In this document: one piece after another, positions 56,111 to 64,000 of the stretch
Numbering within the stretch: the stretch's first letter is position 1
Layout of the letters: the number at the start of each line of letters is the position of its first letter
Origin: an uncultured Oxalobacteraceae bacterium
Lineage (GTDB): Bacteria; Pseudomonadota; Gammaproteobacteria; Burkholderiales; Burkholderiaceae
Length of the DNA: 64,000 nucleotides
Assembly (NCBI GenBank): GCA_946480015.1
Contig: CAMLIL010000005.1
Location: forward strand, 1 to 64,000
Direction of reading: 5' to 3'
The notes under the pieces: generated by a model
Database searches by the model: none
Told to the model about the DNA's origin: nothing
The model's input: only the letters and a program-made list of their open reading frames with translations
Position numbers and translations under genes: made by a program

Positions 56111-57529
56111 ATGGAACATCTTCCCTCACTGTCACCAACGGCCAACTGCGTGCACGGGCAAGCCGACATGCCTGCCCGTGATGCCAAACGTGTTTTCGTC
56201 ATCTCTGATTTGCATCTTGGCGGCGAGCCCCCGATGATGAGTCGACCGCAATGGCTGGCCGAGTTCATCGATAGTCTGCCTGCCCGCCTGGAGGTCGATG
56301 AATCATTGGAATTGGTTATCAACGGCGACTTTGTTGATTTTCTGGCGATCACGCCTTTTGCCGATTTCACTTCTGACCCCGTTGAGGCGGTAAAAAAGCT
56401 GAGCACTGTGACGGATGCACCATCGTCATTTGCAGTCGTTTTTGACGCGCTCGCCCGCCACGTGACCGCTCATCATCAGCTAGTCATCATCGTAGGCAAT
56501 CATGACCTAGAGTTGGCGCTGCCGGCAGTCCAAGATGCGCTATGTGAGCGCCTACTGGCGCCGACCGGAACTCTGCGATTCATCGACGACGGTCGTGCTT
56601 ATCGGATTGGGAATGTCCTAATCGAGCATGGCAATACTTATGATGGCGCCAATGACAATGACTGGAGTGGCGTACGTCATCTTGCCTCAGTGCAGACGCG
56701 TGCAAGGATGCCGCATACCGATGTGCAGACATCGGCCGGCAGCAAGATCGTCCACAAGATCGTCAACGATCTCAAACACCGATACCCCTTCCTGCCGACG
56801 ATTCAGCCTGAGGGAGATCTGCTCGTACTGTTGATGCTTCAATTTGAGCCGGAACTGCGCTCCGATATTGCAAAAATCGCGCAGCTTTACTACGGCCAAA
56901 AGCTTGCGGAGAAAACGCCCAAGAAGGGCAAAACCGCCATCGCAGCCACTGGAAGTGGCGAAGCAGAATTGGATGAAGAATTGCGCGAACTGTTTGCTTC
57001 TGACTACTCGTTGCTGCATCCAGTCAAACGGACGATCTCCAGCGGGAGCGACTGGCTCGACAGTTGGCGATATAAGCAAAAGGACGGTCTGGCCTACATG
57101 CTGGAGCATGATCTGCCCATTCCCACCGAGCGTTTGAACAAGATCCGGCTAGGCATGAAAAAGATCGTCGATGCCGACCAGAGCGATGTAATCCATGGCG
57201 ATGCACAGCAATACGGCGTCGAGGCCGAGCGTATGCTCAAGGCGATTTCAGGCCTGCAGGCCGTCGTGATGGGACACACGCACTTGCCGCGCATACGGCA
57301 TTATGGCGACGGAGTGTATATCAACACCGGTACCTGGATCGATCGTTTCCGTATCCCGCCCGAAGTCTTGAATGATGCCACGTGTCAAGCCCTTGTGCCC
57401 TTTCTGCGTCAATTGTTGCAACCAAATGGCGTAAAGGCGATGCTGCCGCATTTCGCTGACCTGTCGGTTGCCGCAAACGGTCATGTGCGGTCGAAGAACC
57501 TGCGTGTCTACGAAGGCGCTCAGGCATGA
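56111..57529 (+). CDS. Calcineurin-like metallophosphoesterase, first gene of a candidate two-gene defence system
   Basis: A 472-residue metallophosphoesterase with every metal-site motif: D33 and H35 in ISDLHLGG, D73 in INGDFVDF, N130-H131-D132 in IVGNHDLEL, and GHTHLP near residue 385. It is cytoplasmic and has no signal peptide. The middle (residues 200-370) holds a long helical insert with charged stretches and no known motif. Enzymes of this fold cleave phosphodiesters in nucleic acids, cyclic nucleotides or other phosphate esters; the substrate is unknown. Its stop overlaps the start of the next gene (ATGA). Possible starts are TTG 56096, ATG 56111 and ATG 56168. Confidence 0.9.
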   Translation: MEHLPSLSPTANCVHGQADMPARDAKRVFVISDLHLGGEPPMMSRPQWLAEFIDSLPARLEVDESLELVINGDFVDFLAITPFADFTSDPVEAVKKLSTVTDAPSSFAVVFDALARHVTAHHQLVIIVGNHDLELALPAVQDALCERLLAPTGTLRFIDDGRAYRIGNVLIEHGNTYDGANDNDWSGVRHLASVQTRARMPHTDVQTSAGSKIVHKIVNDLKHRYPFLPTIQPEGDLLVLLMLQFEPELRSDIAKIAQLYYGQKLAEKTPKKGKTAIAATGSGEAELDEELRELFASDYSLLHPVKRTISSGSDWLDSWRYKQKDGLAYMLEHDLPIPTERLNKIRLGMKKIVDADQSDVIHGDAQQYGVEAERMLKAISGLQAVVMGHTHLPRIRHYGDGVYINTGTWIDRFRIPPEVLNDATCQALVPFLRQLLQPNGVKAMLPHFADLSVAANGHVRSKNLRVYEGAQA

Positions 57530-60500
57530 AGAGCTACCGACTGGAGGCAAGGAAGGCCAACGGCGAAGCCATCAACCGGGGAACGGCTTGGGTCATCGAT
57601 CGAAATGTCGTGGCGACGGCCTTCCACGTGGTCTCCGACGACCCAAAATCCAGATGGTTGCATGAATTCGCAGACGTCAGCTATTGGCTCATATGCGACG
57701 ACACGGACACGAAGATCGGACTAGAACCGGTCAATTGCGACAGCCGCGCCGATGTAGCCTTGCTAAGGGTGTCACCCGACTTGACTGGCGCCAAGCGGCC
57801 GCCATTGCAAATCTTACCGGTGTGCGAATGGGGCGCGTCGGTCGGTACATCCTGGTCGGCGCCAGGTTATCCGAAAATTGCGGATGCTGCGCCGGTAACC
57901 CTGACCGGGAAAATCAAAAGCATACGACACGAACGCGGCAACCATGTATTGGAACTGCGGGTGTCCGAAGGTGGCAGCGTATCATGGGCAGGTGCATCCG
58001 GCAGCCCGGTGTTTTCGAATGGAAGCGTGGTCGGGCTCTTATTAACCGAGCTTCCGGACGCCGCTACTCAGGATGCTGCCAGTGTGCAATCAGCGCTTGC
58101 CCTGCTGCGTTTGGCGCAATCGGAAGAGTTTCGCACCGGATTGCAGGATTTGCTCGCTAATATCACCCCTGCACAGCTTGAAACACTCGCGGCCGATTTA
58201 CCGCAACATGTTGATATCGGGGATACGCTTGCCTTGCTTGACATGATTGCCGACCACGCGTGGCTGCACGGGGTGCACGGTATCATGAACGTCGTAAAGC
58301 ATTTATCGGACACACCACAGAAGCACACTTATAAGCTTGGTCTGCTAACGTCGACTTTCGACCTCGAGCGCGTCGAATGGCCAAGGACACCTCTTCGGGA
58401 CAATGGCAACTGGGACCGTCATGTTGGCTGTCCGATTCCACGATCGCTCGAAGAAGCGTGGACGATGTTCATGCCCGCCGTGAGTTGGCACACGGATTTA
58501 CGCCAGATGGTCGAGCAATTAACCACCTTCCTCGAGACGATCGGGTTGCGCAGGGGGCTATTTGGGCGCTTGGAGAATCTGGAATTTCACACCCCATTCC
58601 CGGAACTGTGTGACGAGCTTGTCACCCTCATCGACCAGATCGAGGCGGATATCGGGAACCGCGGCGACGGGCAGTCGGAGAGCGATGCCAGGCATACGAT
58701 CGCCCGCATCAGACGGCACATTGAACCCACAACGCCTCGCGGAACGTGCTTCTTCCTGATGGGTAGCAGCGGATCAGGCAAAACCCATTTCTTAGAATGG
58801 CTGATGAAACGGCAACATGCGACCGAATGGGTGCTGCCTGTCGCTTGGCCGAAAACCGCGGGGCCCACGACGTCTTCGCTAGAACAAGCGATTGTTGCGG
58901 CACTGCTCAAGGCAACTGGACGGCCATTTGCCACCCTTGCGGAATTTCAGGAATCGCTCGACGGTTTCGCAATGGCACGGGAATACGCTTGCTCTACATA
59001 TTTTTCCGATCGTCCACCACAACCGCCCAAGTTGGTGATCGCATTCGACGACATGCAACATGTCCTGTCCGATGAGAAATCGTGCGCAGAGGCATGCCGT
59101 GCATTGCAGGACCTTATTGCAGACGCAACCCAGCATTGTTCGATACGCTGGATCGTAACGCTGCAAGACACATATTTCGACAGATTGGCCATGCCCGTTG
59201 AACCGCCCAGCTTCTGGGAAGAATATGGCTTCTTATTCAATGACATTGACTCGACGCCGCGCGCGCTCATTGTCCCGGTCAAAGGCGGCTGGCTGGACCT
59301 GGACCGCATGTGTGTGGAGGATGGTGTCGGGCAGGCGATTCTGTCGTCCAGGTTCGGCAACGACTGGCGCACGTCGGTTGCAATTGACGACAGGCTCGGC
59401 CCTGTCCGCTTGCGTACCGGCGCACTGCGGCGCTATATGGCATTGCCATGGTTCGCTTGGATCCTCGCCTCAATGGGTGAGCAATGGTGTATCGATGCGC
59501 TGCAATCTGGAGATCTTAACCATCTCAGTATCGTTGACGAATTGCACAAGAAAAAAGTGCGGCCGCTTGGTGATTCTGAGTCTTCCCGCATGAACGTCGG
59601 GCGCTACTTGAGGGCGACAGCCGCCGCCTTGCTGCCTGGCGACGGTTCCCGGCTGGATGACCACAGCTTCAACGTTGACAGCGACGAGCGCTGCCGTGAA
59701 GGACGAATGCCGTTCGTCACCAACGACTTTCGGGATGCTCTCGACCGGTTTATTGCGTCGGGCTTGCTGAAACGCCGCGATGGACATCAGGTTTGGCTTG
59801 ATGCCGAATTTGTGATGTTGTGGGGATACGAGGCGGCGAAATATCTGGAACTGGTCCTGGCAGGGCAGGATAACGCAACGATTGTTGCCCGCCTGTGCGC
59901 CGAACTCGCCAGTAACGAGAATGATCTGCTAATGCTCAAGGAGAGTGTGCTTGAATTCTTCCTGATGCTTGCGGACAGCGAAAGCGGACGTGCCACGCTT
60001 GACGCTCTTCTGGGACAGCCCCTGTTTGAGTTGGGTCGTAATGCGGCGGCGATCTTGTTTGCAGCGCCCAAACTTAGTCCCGATACGCAGCAACACATCG
60101 CTCAATTCGTTGTGCAGTCAGGCGCGACAGTCAGTACCGAAGGCCCGGATCGCCGCTTACTTCTTGCCGCCATGATGTTCGCGGAGTGGGCAGACTCGAC
60201 GGCATTCACTCCCGCCGAGCGGCTTGATTTCGTGCGCGCCCATTACCGGACCATTGGTGCATTCGGTTTCTCAAGCTACTACCGTGCGGTTGCATTCGAC
60301 ATAATTGACGAAGTCACTGATATCGATGCACTACGGGCATGCATGGGGTCTCTGAACGGCTGTGAACAAGCCGGGTTGGGGAAAGATATGGCAATCCGCG
60401 TGGTCGACAAGATGTTCGACATCGTACGTGAACGAGTGCCGGGAATTGATGGGTACTCCGCAGTGGTTGATAGTGTTGTTCAGTACGCTCTCGAGAACGC

Positions 60501-61077
60501 CGCATCCGCCAAGGAAGATTATCGGCAGCGCCAGGCGCCTAAATCCGGCGAGTCAGTACAGTCAGAGCCACGCAATGGACCAGGAACCTCATGGCGCAGG
60601 GATTTTTTCCGTGAATGGGTTCTGCATGAAGTCTGCACTCGGCTAGTCGACGAACTTGCCCCTGTGCCTGCATTTGAAATTATGAATCAGGGCGGTTGGT
60701 TCGACGTAGGTGGCCGAGGTGACTTGCATATCGAGATGGAACGGGAAGCAACCTTGGCAATGGGACATTATTTTCATGGAGCACCCCGCCTGCTACGCGG
60801 CGCGGGACGACGAGCCGGCACCGATTTTATCGAATTAGTCTATAAACTCGCCCGTCAGGGGAGTGAAAAGCGGATGCTCGCCTTTAACATGATTGTGCAT
60901 ACCAAGCCGACGAGCGGCCACTACAATCAAAAAATTAGCGACACCTTTATTCCTTTGCTCGAAATCCTTGCGAAAGATCCAAAGGTCGCTAGCAAGAAGC
61001 GATTTCAGGGCGCCTACAAAAGTACTGTGGGGCGCCAGTTAAGAATAGCGTACAAACCACACAAGTTTCGAAAATAG
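57526..61077 (+). CDS. Trypsin-like protease fused to a P-loop (STAND-like) NTPase
   Basis: An 1183-residue protein. The N-terminal trypsin fold has a complete triad: H34 in VATAFHVV, D76 in SRADVALLRV, and S158 in GASGSPVF. A linker of about 240 residues follows. The NTPase has Walker A GSSGSGKT at 413-420 and Walker B LVIAFDD near 503-509. The remaining 650 residues are helical and probably form the sensor part, as in STAND proteins. This matches the logic of Avs- and EAD-type defence proteins, where a sensor NTPase releases a protease, but the coupling to a metallophosphoesterase is not one I can name. It is translationally coupled to the upstream gene. Confidence 0.88.
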   Translation: MKSYRLEARKANGEAINRGTAWVIDRNVVATAFHVVSDDPKSRWLHEFADVSYWLICDDTDTKIGLEPVNCDSRADVALLRVSPDLTGAKRPPLQILPVCEWGASVGTSWSAPGYPKIADAAPVTLTGKIKSIRHERGNHVLELRVSEGGSVSWAGASGSPVFSNGSVVGLLLTELPDAATQDAASVQSALALLRLAQSEEFRTGLQDLLANITPAQLETLAADLPQHVDIGDTLALLDMIADHAWLHGVHGIMNVVKHLSDTPQKHTYKLGLLTSTFDLERVEWPRTPLRDNGNWDRHVGCPIPRSLEEAWTMFMPAVSWHTDLRQMVEQLTTFLETIGLRRGLFGRLENLEFHTPFPELCDELVTLIDQIEADIGNRGDGQSESDARHTIARIRRHIEPTTPRGTCFFLMGSSGSGKTHFLEWLMKRQHATEWVLPVAWPKTAGPTTSSLEQAIVAALLKATGRPFATLAEFQESLDGFAMAREYACSTYFSDRPPQPPKLVIAFDDMQHVLSDEKSCAEACRALQDLIADATQHCSIRWIVTLQDTYFDRLAMPVEPPSFWEEYGFLFNDIDSTPRALIVPVKGGWLDLDRMCVEDGVGQAILSSRFGNDWRTSVAIDDRLGPVRLRTGALRRYMALPWFAWILASMGEQWCIDALQSGDLNHLSIVDELHKKKVRPLGDSESSRMNVGRYLRATAAALLPGDGSRLDDHSFNVDSDERCREGRMPFVTNDFRDALDRFIASGLLKRRDGHQVWLDAEFVMLWGYEAAKYLELVLAGQDNATIVARLCAELASNENDLLMLKESVLEFFLMLADSESGRATLDALLGQPLFELGRNAAAILFAAPKLSPDTQQHIAQFVVQSGATVSTEGPDRRLLLAAMMFAEWADSTAFTPAERLDFVRAHYRTIGAFGFSSYYRAVAFDIIDEVTDIDALRACMGSLNGCEQAGLGKDMAIRVVDKMFDIVRERVPGIDGYSAVVDSVVQYALENAASAKEDYRQRQAPKSGESVQSEPRNGPGTSWRRDFFREWVLHEVCTRLVDELAPVPAFEIMNQGGWFDVGGRGDLHIEMEREATLAMGHYFHGAPRLLRGAGRRAGTDFIELVYKLARQGSEKRMLAFNMIVHTKPTSGHYNQKISDTFIPLLEILAKDPKVASKKRFQGAYKSTVGRQLRIAYKPHKFRK

Positions 61078-61413
61078 AAGTAAATTCTTCGCCGCAACAA
61101 TGTCGCTCCTGCTAGAGTTCCTATAGGCTGGACGCTGCATCGTTGAGCGGCGCATCCCTGGCTTTCTCTGCGGTTGGCTTTCCTCGACCACAGCCGCGAG
61201 CCGGGTAATGATAAAATTACACATCTGCAACGCGGTAAAGCGGAGTGGACAAAAGAAAAGGCCCTGCGTCGCAGGGCCTTTTCAAATAACTGGGGGAACG
61301 AGCCTTTTGGGGCCTAGACCGTAAGGTTTCAGCTCCGCCGGGGTCGAACCCCACCTAGAGGGTGTGCTAGCAAGGTATGGTCACTCATTAGCCGAAATTT
61401 GATTCTAGAGCAC
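61078..61413. other. Intergenic region with unexplained short hairpins
   Basis: No gene in 336 bases. Beyond the terminator at 61256-61282, the stretch from 61294 to 61370 carries a chain of small inverted repeats (ACCGTAAGGT, GGGGTCGAACCCC and CTAG-GGGTGTG-CTAG). The GGGTCGAACCC part looks like a tRNA T-arm, but no cloverleaf can be completed. The promoter of the next gene should also be here. Confidence 0.4.
61256..61282. terminator. Bidirectional intrinsic terminator
   Basis: A perfect 12-bp stem AAAAGGCCCTGC around GTC, with T-runs on both strands. It lies 178 bases after the protease-NTPase gene and should end its transcript. Confidence 0.85.
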
Positions 61414-62979
61414 ATGGCATACTCTGTCAACGATCTTGAAAATCTGGCCGTTGTCCGACTCTTGGAGTTCGTATCGAACCGTAGTCCGTGGAACCGATCA
61501 CTCTGGGGCATTGGCGTAATTCTCGCACTGGACGAGCTGTTTGAGGCGGTGGCCATGCAGCGCGATGGCCATCTTAGCCCAGCATCGATCAACCAAACGA
61601 TGACATCGATCCGGAAACGTGTGGGAAACCATCCAGTATTTACCGGCGCGGAAAAAGGTATGGTCAACCAGCACCTCAAGGAGGTGCCGGCAGCGTTTAC
61701 TGTAGGCCACTACAGCATCAAGCAGATGGCGGAGCGTGTGCGGAACGACTACCTTGCCAGATGGGGTAGACACGTAGCAAACGGAAATTTCAATGTCGAA
61801 TTGTTCGCCCGCAGCGTCGCCGGGCACCTTCTCGATGCCGGCTTCTCTGGTCCGTATCTCCGAGACTTTATCAACCAGCGCATCCAGGCGCCGGTACCGT
61901 TTTCGTTGGCGAACCTCTGCGACGAACTCCACCAACAGATGACCGCCGCTCCGCCGCGTGATTTTGAAGTGATGCTGGCCTTTAGCTCCCCGCCGCGGCT
62001 GCTAAATGGAATCCCTACCTCGTGGCTGTGCGCCGCTGACGCAATGACTTGGCTCCGCGGACATGGCTTTGACACCGCTGGCATACGGGTTGCGGCTGCG
62101 CTCATCCTCACCGTGCGTGCACGCGATATCCATGGGGCCGTCCAGTTGGCTCGCAGTGAATCAGACCGTTACGCGTCGCGCGCGCTCTTGGCTACTGGTC
62201 AGCCGCTCCAGCGGTACCCGAAGTTGTGGATCGCTGGTGCCACGGCGCCGTTCGACCTGGACCACGACAGAAGGGGCGTTGAGGTGAAAGAGCTGTACCG
62301 CGAGGACCGCATCTTTTCACCCGACGCTAATAATAGTCTCGATGCGGCCCTTGATCTGCTCGCGCACTTGGATGGAAGTTCCCCGGGTGCAGCAGTCGCC
62401 GGAGGGTGGGGAGCCATTGAAGGCCTCTTGGCACCCCCTGGCAACCGGTCATCTGCAGCTGACAATCTTGCCGCACTCGTTACCTGTTCGTTCCCTCGCG
62501 CTGAGTTGACCAGACTGTCTCATCTGGTCCAAGAAGAGCAGCCGGGCGCTTATCCAGCATTAGAGGTCGCGCAAACCAACCGCGAGCGGTCAAGGGTCGT
62601 CGGCGACATGATCATCCACGGAACGATGCCACAATTGACGCGCTGGAACGACCAGGCGGCAGTTACACGGATGGCTAAGTTGTTCCAGAATCCGAAGACG
62701 GGCCTGTCGATCATCCGCGAGGTGATCTCGGATTCGTTCCACCGGCTCTATCGGCAGAGGAATCTTATCCTGCACGGTGGAAGACTCGACAGCGTCGCCC
62801 TTACGGCGGGTCTCCGCACAGTTGCGAAGCTGGCCGGCGCCGGTATGGATCGTGTCACGCATGGCCACTATGTGCAGAATATTGAGCCACTTGAACTCGT
62901 GGCAAAGGCGGACATAGCCCTAAATCTTGTTGACTCAGCTGACTCGCTGGCTTGTGTAGATCTCCTTGAGACGCACTGA
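61414..62979 (+). CDS. Uncharacterised protein with a C-terminal HEPN-like motif
   Basis: A soluble protein of about 521 residues. Its C-terminal part holds SFHRLYRQRNLILHGGRLDS, with R449, N450 and H454, the Rx4-6H catalytic signature of HEPN ribonucleases (ApeA-like group). The N-terminal 400 residues are helical with no motif I recognise. HEPN proteins with this architecture are common in phage defence, cutting RNA when triggered. It is the last gene before the glmS-distal transposon end, 82 bases before the first TnsB-type site. It has its own promoter region and no visible antitoxin partner. Function is inferred from one motif and location. TTG at 61399 is an alternative start. Confidence 0.65.
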   Translation: MAYSVNDLENLAVVRLLEFVSNRSPWNRSLWGIGVILALDELFEAVAMQRDGHLSPASINQTMTSIRKRVGNHPVFTGAEKGMVNQHLKEVPAAFTVGHYSIKQMAERVRNDYLARWGRHVANGNFNVELFARSVAGHLLDAGFSGPYLRDFINQRIQAPVPFSLANLCDELHQQMTAAPPRDFEVMLAFSSPPRLLNGIPTSWLCAADAMTWLRGHGFDTAGIRVAAALILTVRARDIHGAVQLARSESDRYASRALLATGQPLQRYPKLWIAGATAPFDLDHDRRGVEVKELYREDRIFSPDANNSLDAALDLLAHLDGSSPGAAVAGGWGAIEGLLAPPGNRSSAADNLAALVTCSFPRAELTRLSHLVQEEQPGAYPALEVAQTNRERSRVVGDMIIHGTMPQLTRWNDQAAVTRMAKLFQNPKTGLSIIREVISDSFHRLYRQRNLILHGGRLDSVALTAGLRTVAKLAGAGMDRVTHGHYVQNIEPLELVAKADIALNLVDSADSLACVDLLETH

Positions 62980-63058
62980 AACGTGTCCGCACCCAGCCAA
63001 GCGCCGACGGTACAGGTAGAGGAATGCAGTAGAGGCTTGCCGGTCGGCTGTTTGCGTG

Positions 63059-63202
63059 CGTAATTTGACAAACATTGAACACTAGTAAATACGGCGCACA
63101 ACTACCGCAGAGCGTAATTTGACAAACATTGACGGAACGATAACTTGCCTAAACTGTTGATTTTATGGGCTTCGATTTGACAAACATAATTTGATCTATT
63201 CA
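63059..63202 (-). repeat. Glms-distal transposon end with three TnsB-type sites
   Basis: Copies of TTGACAAACATTGA at 63065-63078 and 63119-63132, and TTGACAAACATAATTTGA at 63177-63194. They are the reverse complement of the sites at the other end, and lie 54-58 bp apart. Wide spacing here and tight spacing at the glmS side gives the left/right asymmetry expected of Tn7-type ends. Confidence 0.88.
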
Positions 63203-63207
63203 TCGAA
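63203..63207. repeat. Target-site duplication, distal side
   Basis: TCGAA directly after the element, identical to 34980-34984. Confidence 0.9.
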
Positions 63208-63245
63208 ACAATAAAGTCGGTCGGTAAACAATAAAGTTGGTCGGG
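63206..63245. repeat. Tandem 20-bp repeat with a Tn7-right-end-like core
   Basis: Two units, AAACAATAAAGTCGGTCGG (63206-63224) and AAACAATAAAGTTGGTCGG (63226-63244), differing at one base. The core ACAATAAAGTC also occurs in the TnsB sites of the canonical Tn7 right end. It lies outside the present element, so it may be the end of an older Tn7-family insertion at the same glmS site. Confidence 0.6.
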
Positions 63246-63297
63246 CGGCTGGCGATGACGTACCGGCAGTGCGCCTTCCAACGTTACGGGATTCAGA

Positions 63298-63882
63298 TTG
63301 ATCTTTTCTTTTGCGCGGCAAAGCGGAAACGGAGACGCGGAAATTCACGCTTTTCCCGCAGAACTGGTGGAACCGGTCAAGAGTTCAGTCTCGACGCTCG
63401 CCCGTGGTCAGATGCATTCACCCTCGGACACCGTGATCTCAGTTCACGTGGCAGGGGAACTCCTGAGTATTCCTTATCGTGTGTATTACGACAAGCAGCA
63501 GCTCGCGAATTGCATGGATCGTCAAGGCGAAGCCGCCTTAATTGCGCTTTGTTTGGGGACACGCCATTACGATGGCCATATGCGCGAACAATGCGTTCGC
63601 CGTCTTTTGGAAGTTGATGTGGAGTGGACTGCGTCGTATGTCGTTCAACTTCTTGGCGAATACGTAATCGAAGTCATCCAACCAATCCATGAGCGATTCC
63701 TCGATGGGGTTGAACTTAGATATCTAGCTTTCTTCAAAGAGAACGCCAAATACTGCGAGTATCTCGAGTGCCGCGCCATCAGCTATTGGAACGAATATTA
63801 CCGTTCGCGCTTTCCAAAGCACAAAGACTATCCTGCTGTTAAAGCGCTGGCGACTTTAAGATTGGCGGCTCAGTCGGGATAG
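63298..63882 (+). CDS. Hypothetical protein, possible older cargo gene
   Basis: A soluble protein of up to 194 residues with no motif I recognise. The core (ISVHVAGELLSIPYRVYYDKQQLANCMDRQGEAALIALCLGTRHYDGHMREQCVRRLLE) is compact and helical, with several cysteines. The TTG start at 63298 is weak, and the ATG at 63412 (MHSPSDTVISVHVAGELL) may be the true one, giving 156 residues. The stop TAG at 63880 is clear, so the gene is not cut by the window. It lies outside the transposon, beyond the duplication, and could be native sequence next to glmS or cargo of the older Tn7-type element suggested by the tandem repeat. Confidence 0.55.
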   Translation: MIFSFARQSGNGDAEIHAFPAELVEPVKSSVSTLARGQMHSPSDTVISVHVAGELLSIPYRVYYDKQQLANCMDRQGEAALIALCLGTRHYDGHMREQCVRRLLEVDVEWTASYVVQLLGEYVIEVIQPIHERFLDGVELRYLAFFKENAKYCEYLECRAISYWNEYYRSRFPKHKDYPAVKALATLRLAAQSG

Positions 63883-64000
63883 GTAAGATTGCAACGCTGG
63901 ATCCCGTAAGTTGCGCCGGAGAATTATCTTAAATTATGCCACAGCTATAATTTACAATTTTAGGCGTCACCGGTATGAGGATCATCCGGGCCATCGTTGA

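Larger units (their letters stand above)
34985..63202 (+). mobile_element. Tn7-like transposon inserted at attTn7 downstream of glmS
   Basis: A complete 28.2-kb element. The outermost bases form imperfect inverted repeats: the left terminus begins TGACAAGGTCAAATTATGTC, and the reverse complement of the right terminus begins TGAATAGATCAAATTATGTT. Both sides are flanked by the 5-bp duplication TCGAA. Three TnsB-type repeats lie inside each end. Machinery is tnsA, tnsB, tnsC and two large tniQ genes. The insertion point just after glmS and the 5-bp duplication are diagnostic of Tn7-type transposition. By Tn7 convention the glmS-proximal end, with densely packed sites, would be the right end. The cargo is mostly defence genes; no CRISPR-Cas is present and no tnsE was found. 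Confidence 0.95.
62980..63297. other. Transposon end and junction region
   Basis: No gene. It holds the distal TnsB-type sites to 63202, the target duplication at 63203-63207 and a tandem 20-bp repeat at 63206-63245. Confidence 0.7.

Noticed and set aside
61330..61375. tRNA gene suggested by GGGTCGAACCC
   Set aside because: Only a T-arm-like piece is present; no acceptor stem, D-arm or anticodon arm can be paired around it.
34985..63202. CRISPR-associated transposon
   Set aside because: Both TniQ proteins are TnsD-sized, and there is no CRISPR array or cas gene in the element.
63975..64000. Start of a further gene at the right edge (MRIIRAIV)
   Set aside because: Only nine codons are visible, with no clear ribosome-binding site, so it cannot be supported.

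Overview
The window looks like a piece of a betaproteobacterial chromosome, most likely Oxalobacteraceae (Massilia/Duganella/Janthinobacterium type). This is inferred from the high-GC coding style, the order atpI-parB-parA-rsmG-mnmG, and the liv/put/glm gene content. No database search was possible, so all family calls come from motifs, length and gene order.

Region 1 (1-14651) is transcribed almost entirely leftward: atpI, parB, parA, rsmG and mnmG, three parS centromere sites just upstream of mnmG, a TSUP permease, a rightward iron-type alcohol dehydrogenase, a complete branched-chain-amino-acid-type ABC importer (livM, livH, substrate-binding protein, livF, livG), a GMC oxidoreductase and a nitronate monooxygenase. 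Region 2 (14652-15291) is a gene-free stretch with four perfect DnaA boxes, arranged in two diverged copies of a module (box, ACT-triplet run equal to a DnaA-trio, AT-rich tract). It is a strong candidate for the chromosomal origin, about 9.5 kb from the parS cluster.

Region 3 (15292-34960) is ordinary core chromosome: MTA/SAH nucleosidase, a putA-ald operon with a divergent Lrp-type regulator, two chemoreceptors, a LysR regulator, a chalcone-isomerase-like periplasmic protein, ferredoxin, coaD, rsmD, a lipoprotein, glmU, an odd ABC transporter with a degenerate ATPase, an Lrp-type regulator and glmS.

Region 4 (34985-63202) is a complete Tn7-like transposon inserted just after glmS. Both ends are readable: imperfect terminal inverted repeats starting TGA, three repeated TnsB-type sites at each end, and a 5-bp target duplication TCGAA on both sides. 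The machinery is tnsA-tnsB-tnsC-tniQ plus a second, convergent tniQ of the same large size. The cargo is defensive: a type III CBASS operon (CD-NTase, HORMA, TRIP13-like ATPase, a SLOG/deoxyribosyltransferase-like candidate effector, and a DEDDh exonuclease) with a divergent CapW-like WYL regulator; a type I restriction-modification system; a two-gene metallophosphoesterase plus trypsin-NTPase system that I cannot match to a named system; and a protein ending in a HEPN-like RNase motif.

Region 5 (63203-64000) begins with a tandem 20-bp repeat carrying the ACAATAAAGTC core known from the Tn7 right end. This suggests that an older Tn7-family end lies directly beside the present insertion. One uncharacterised gene follows.
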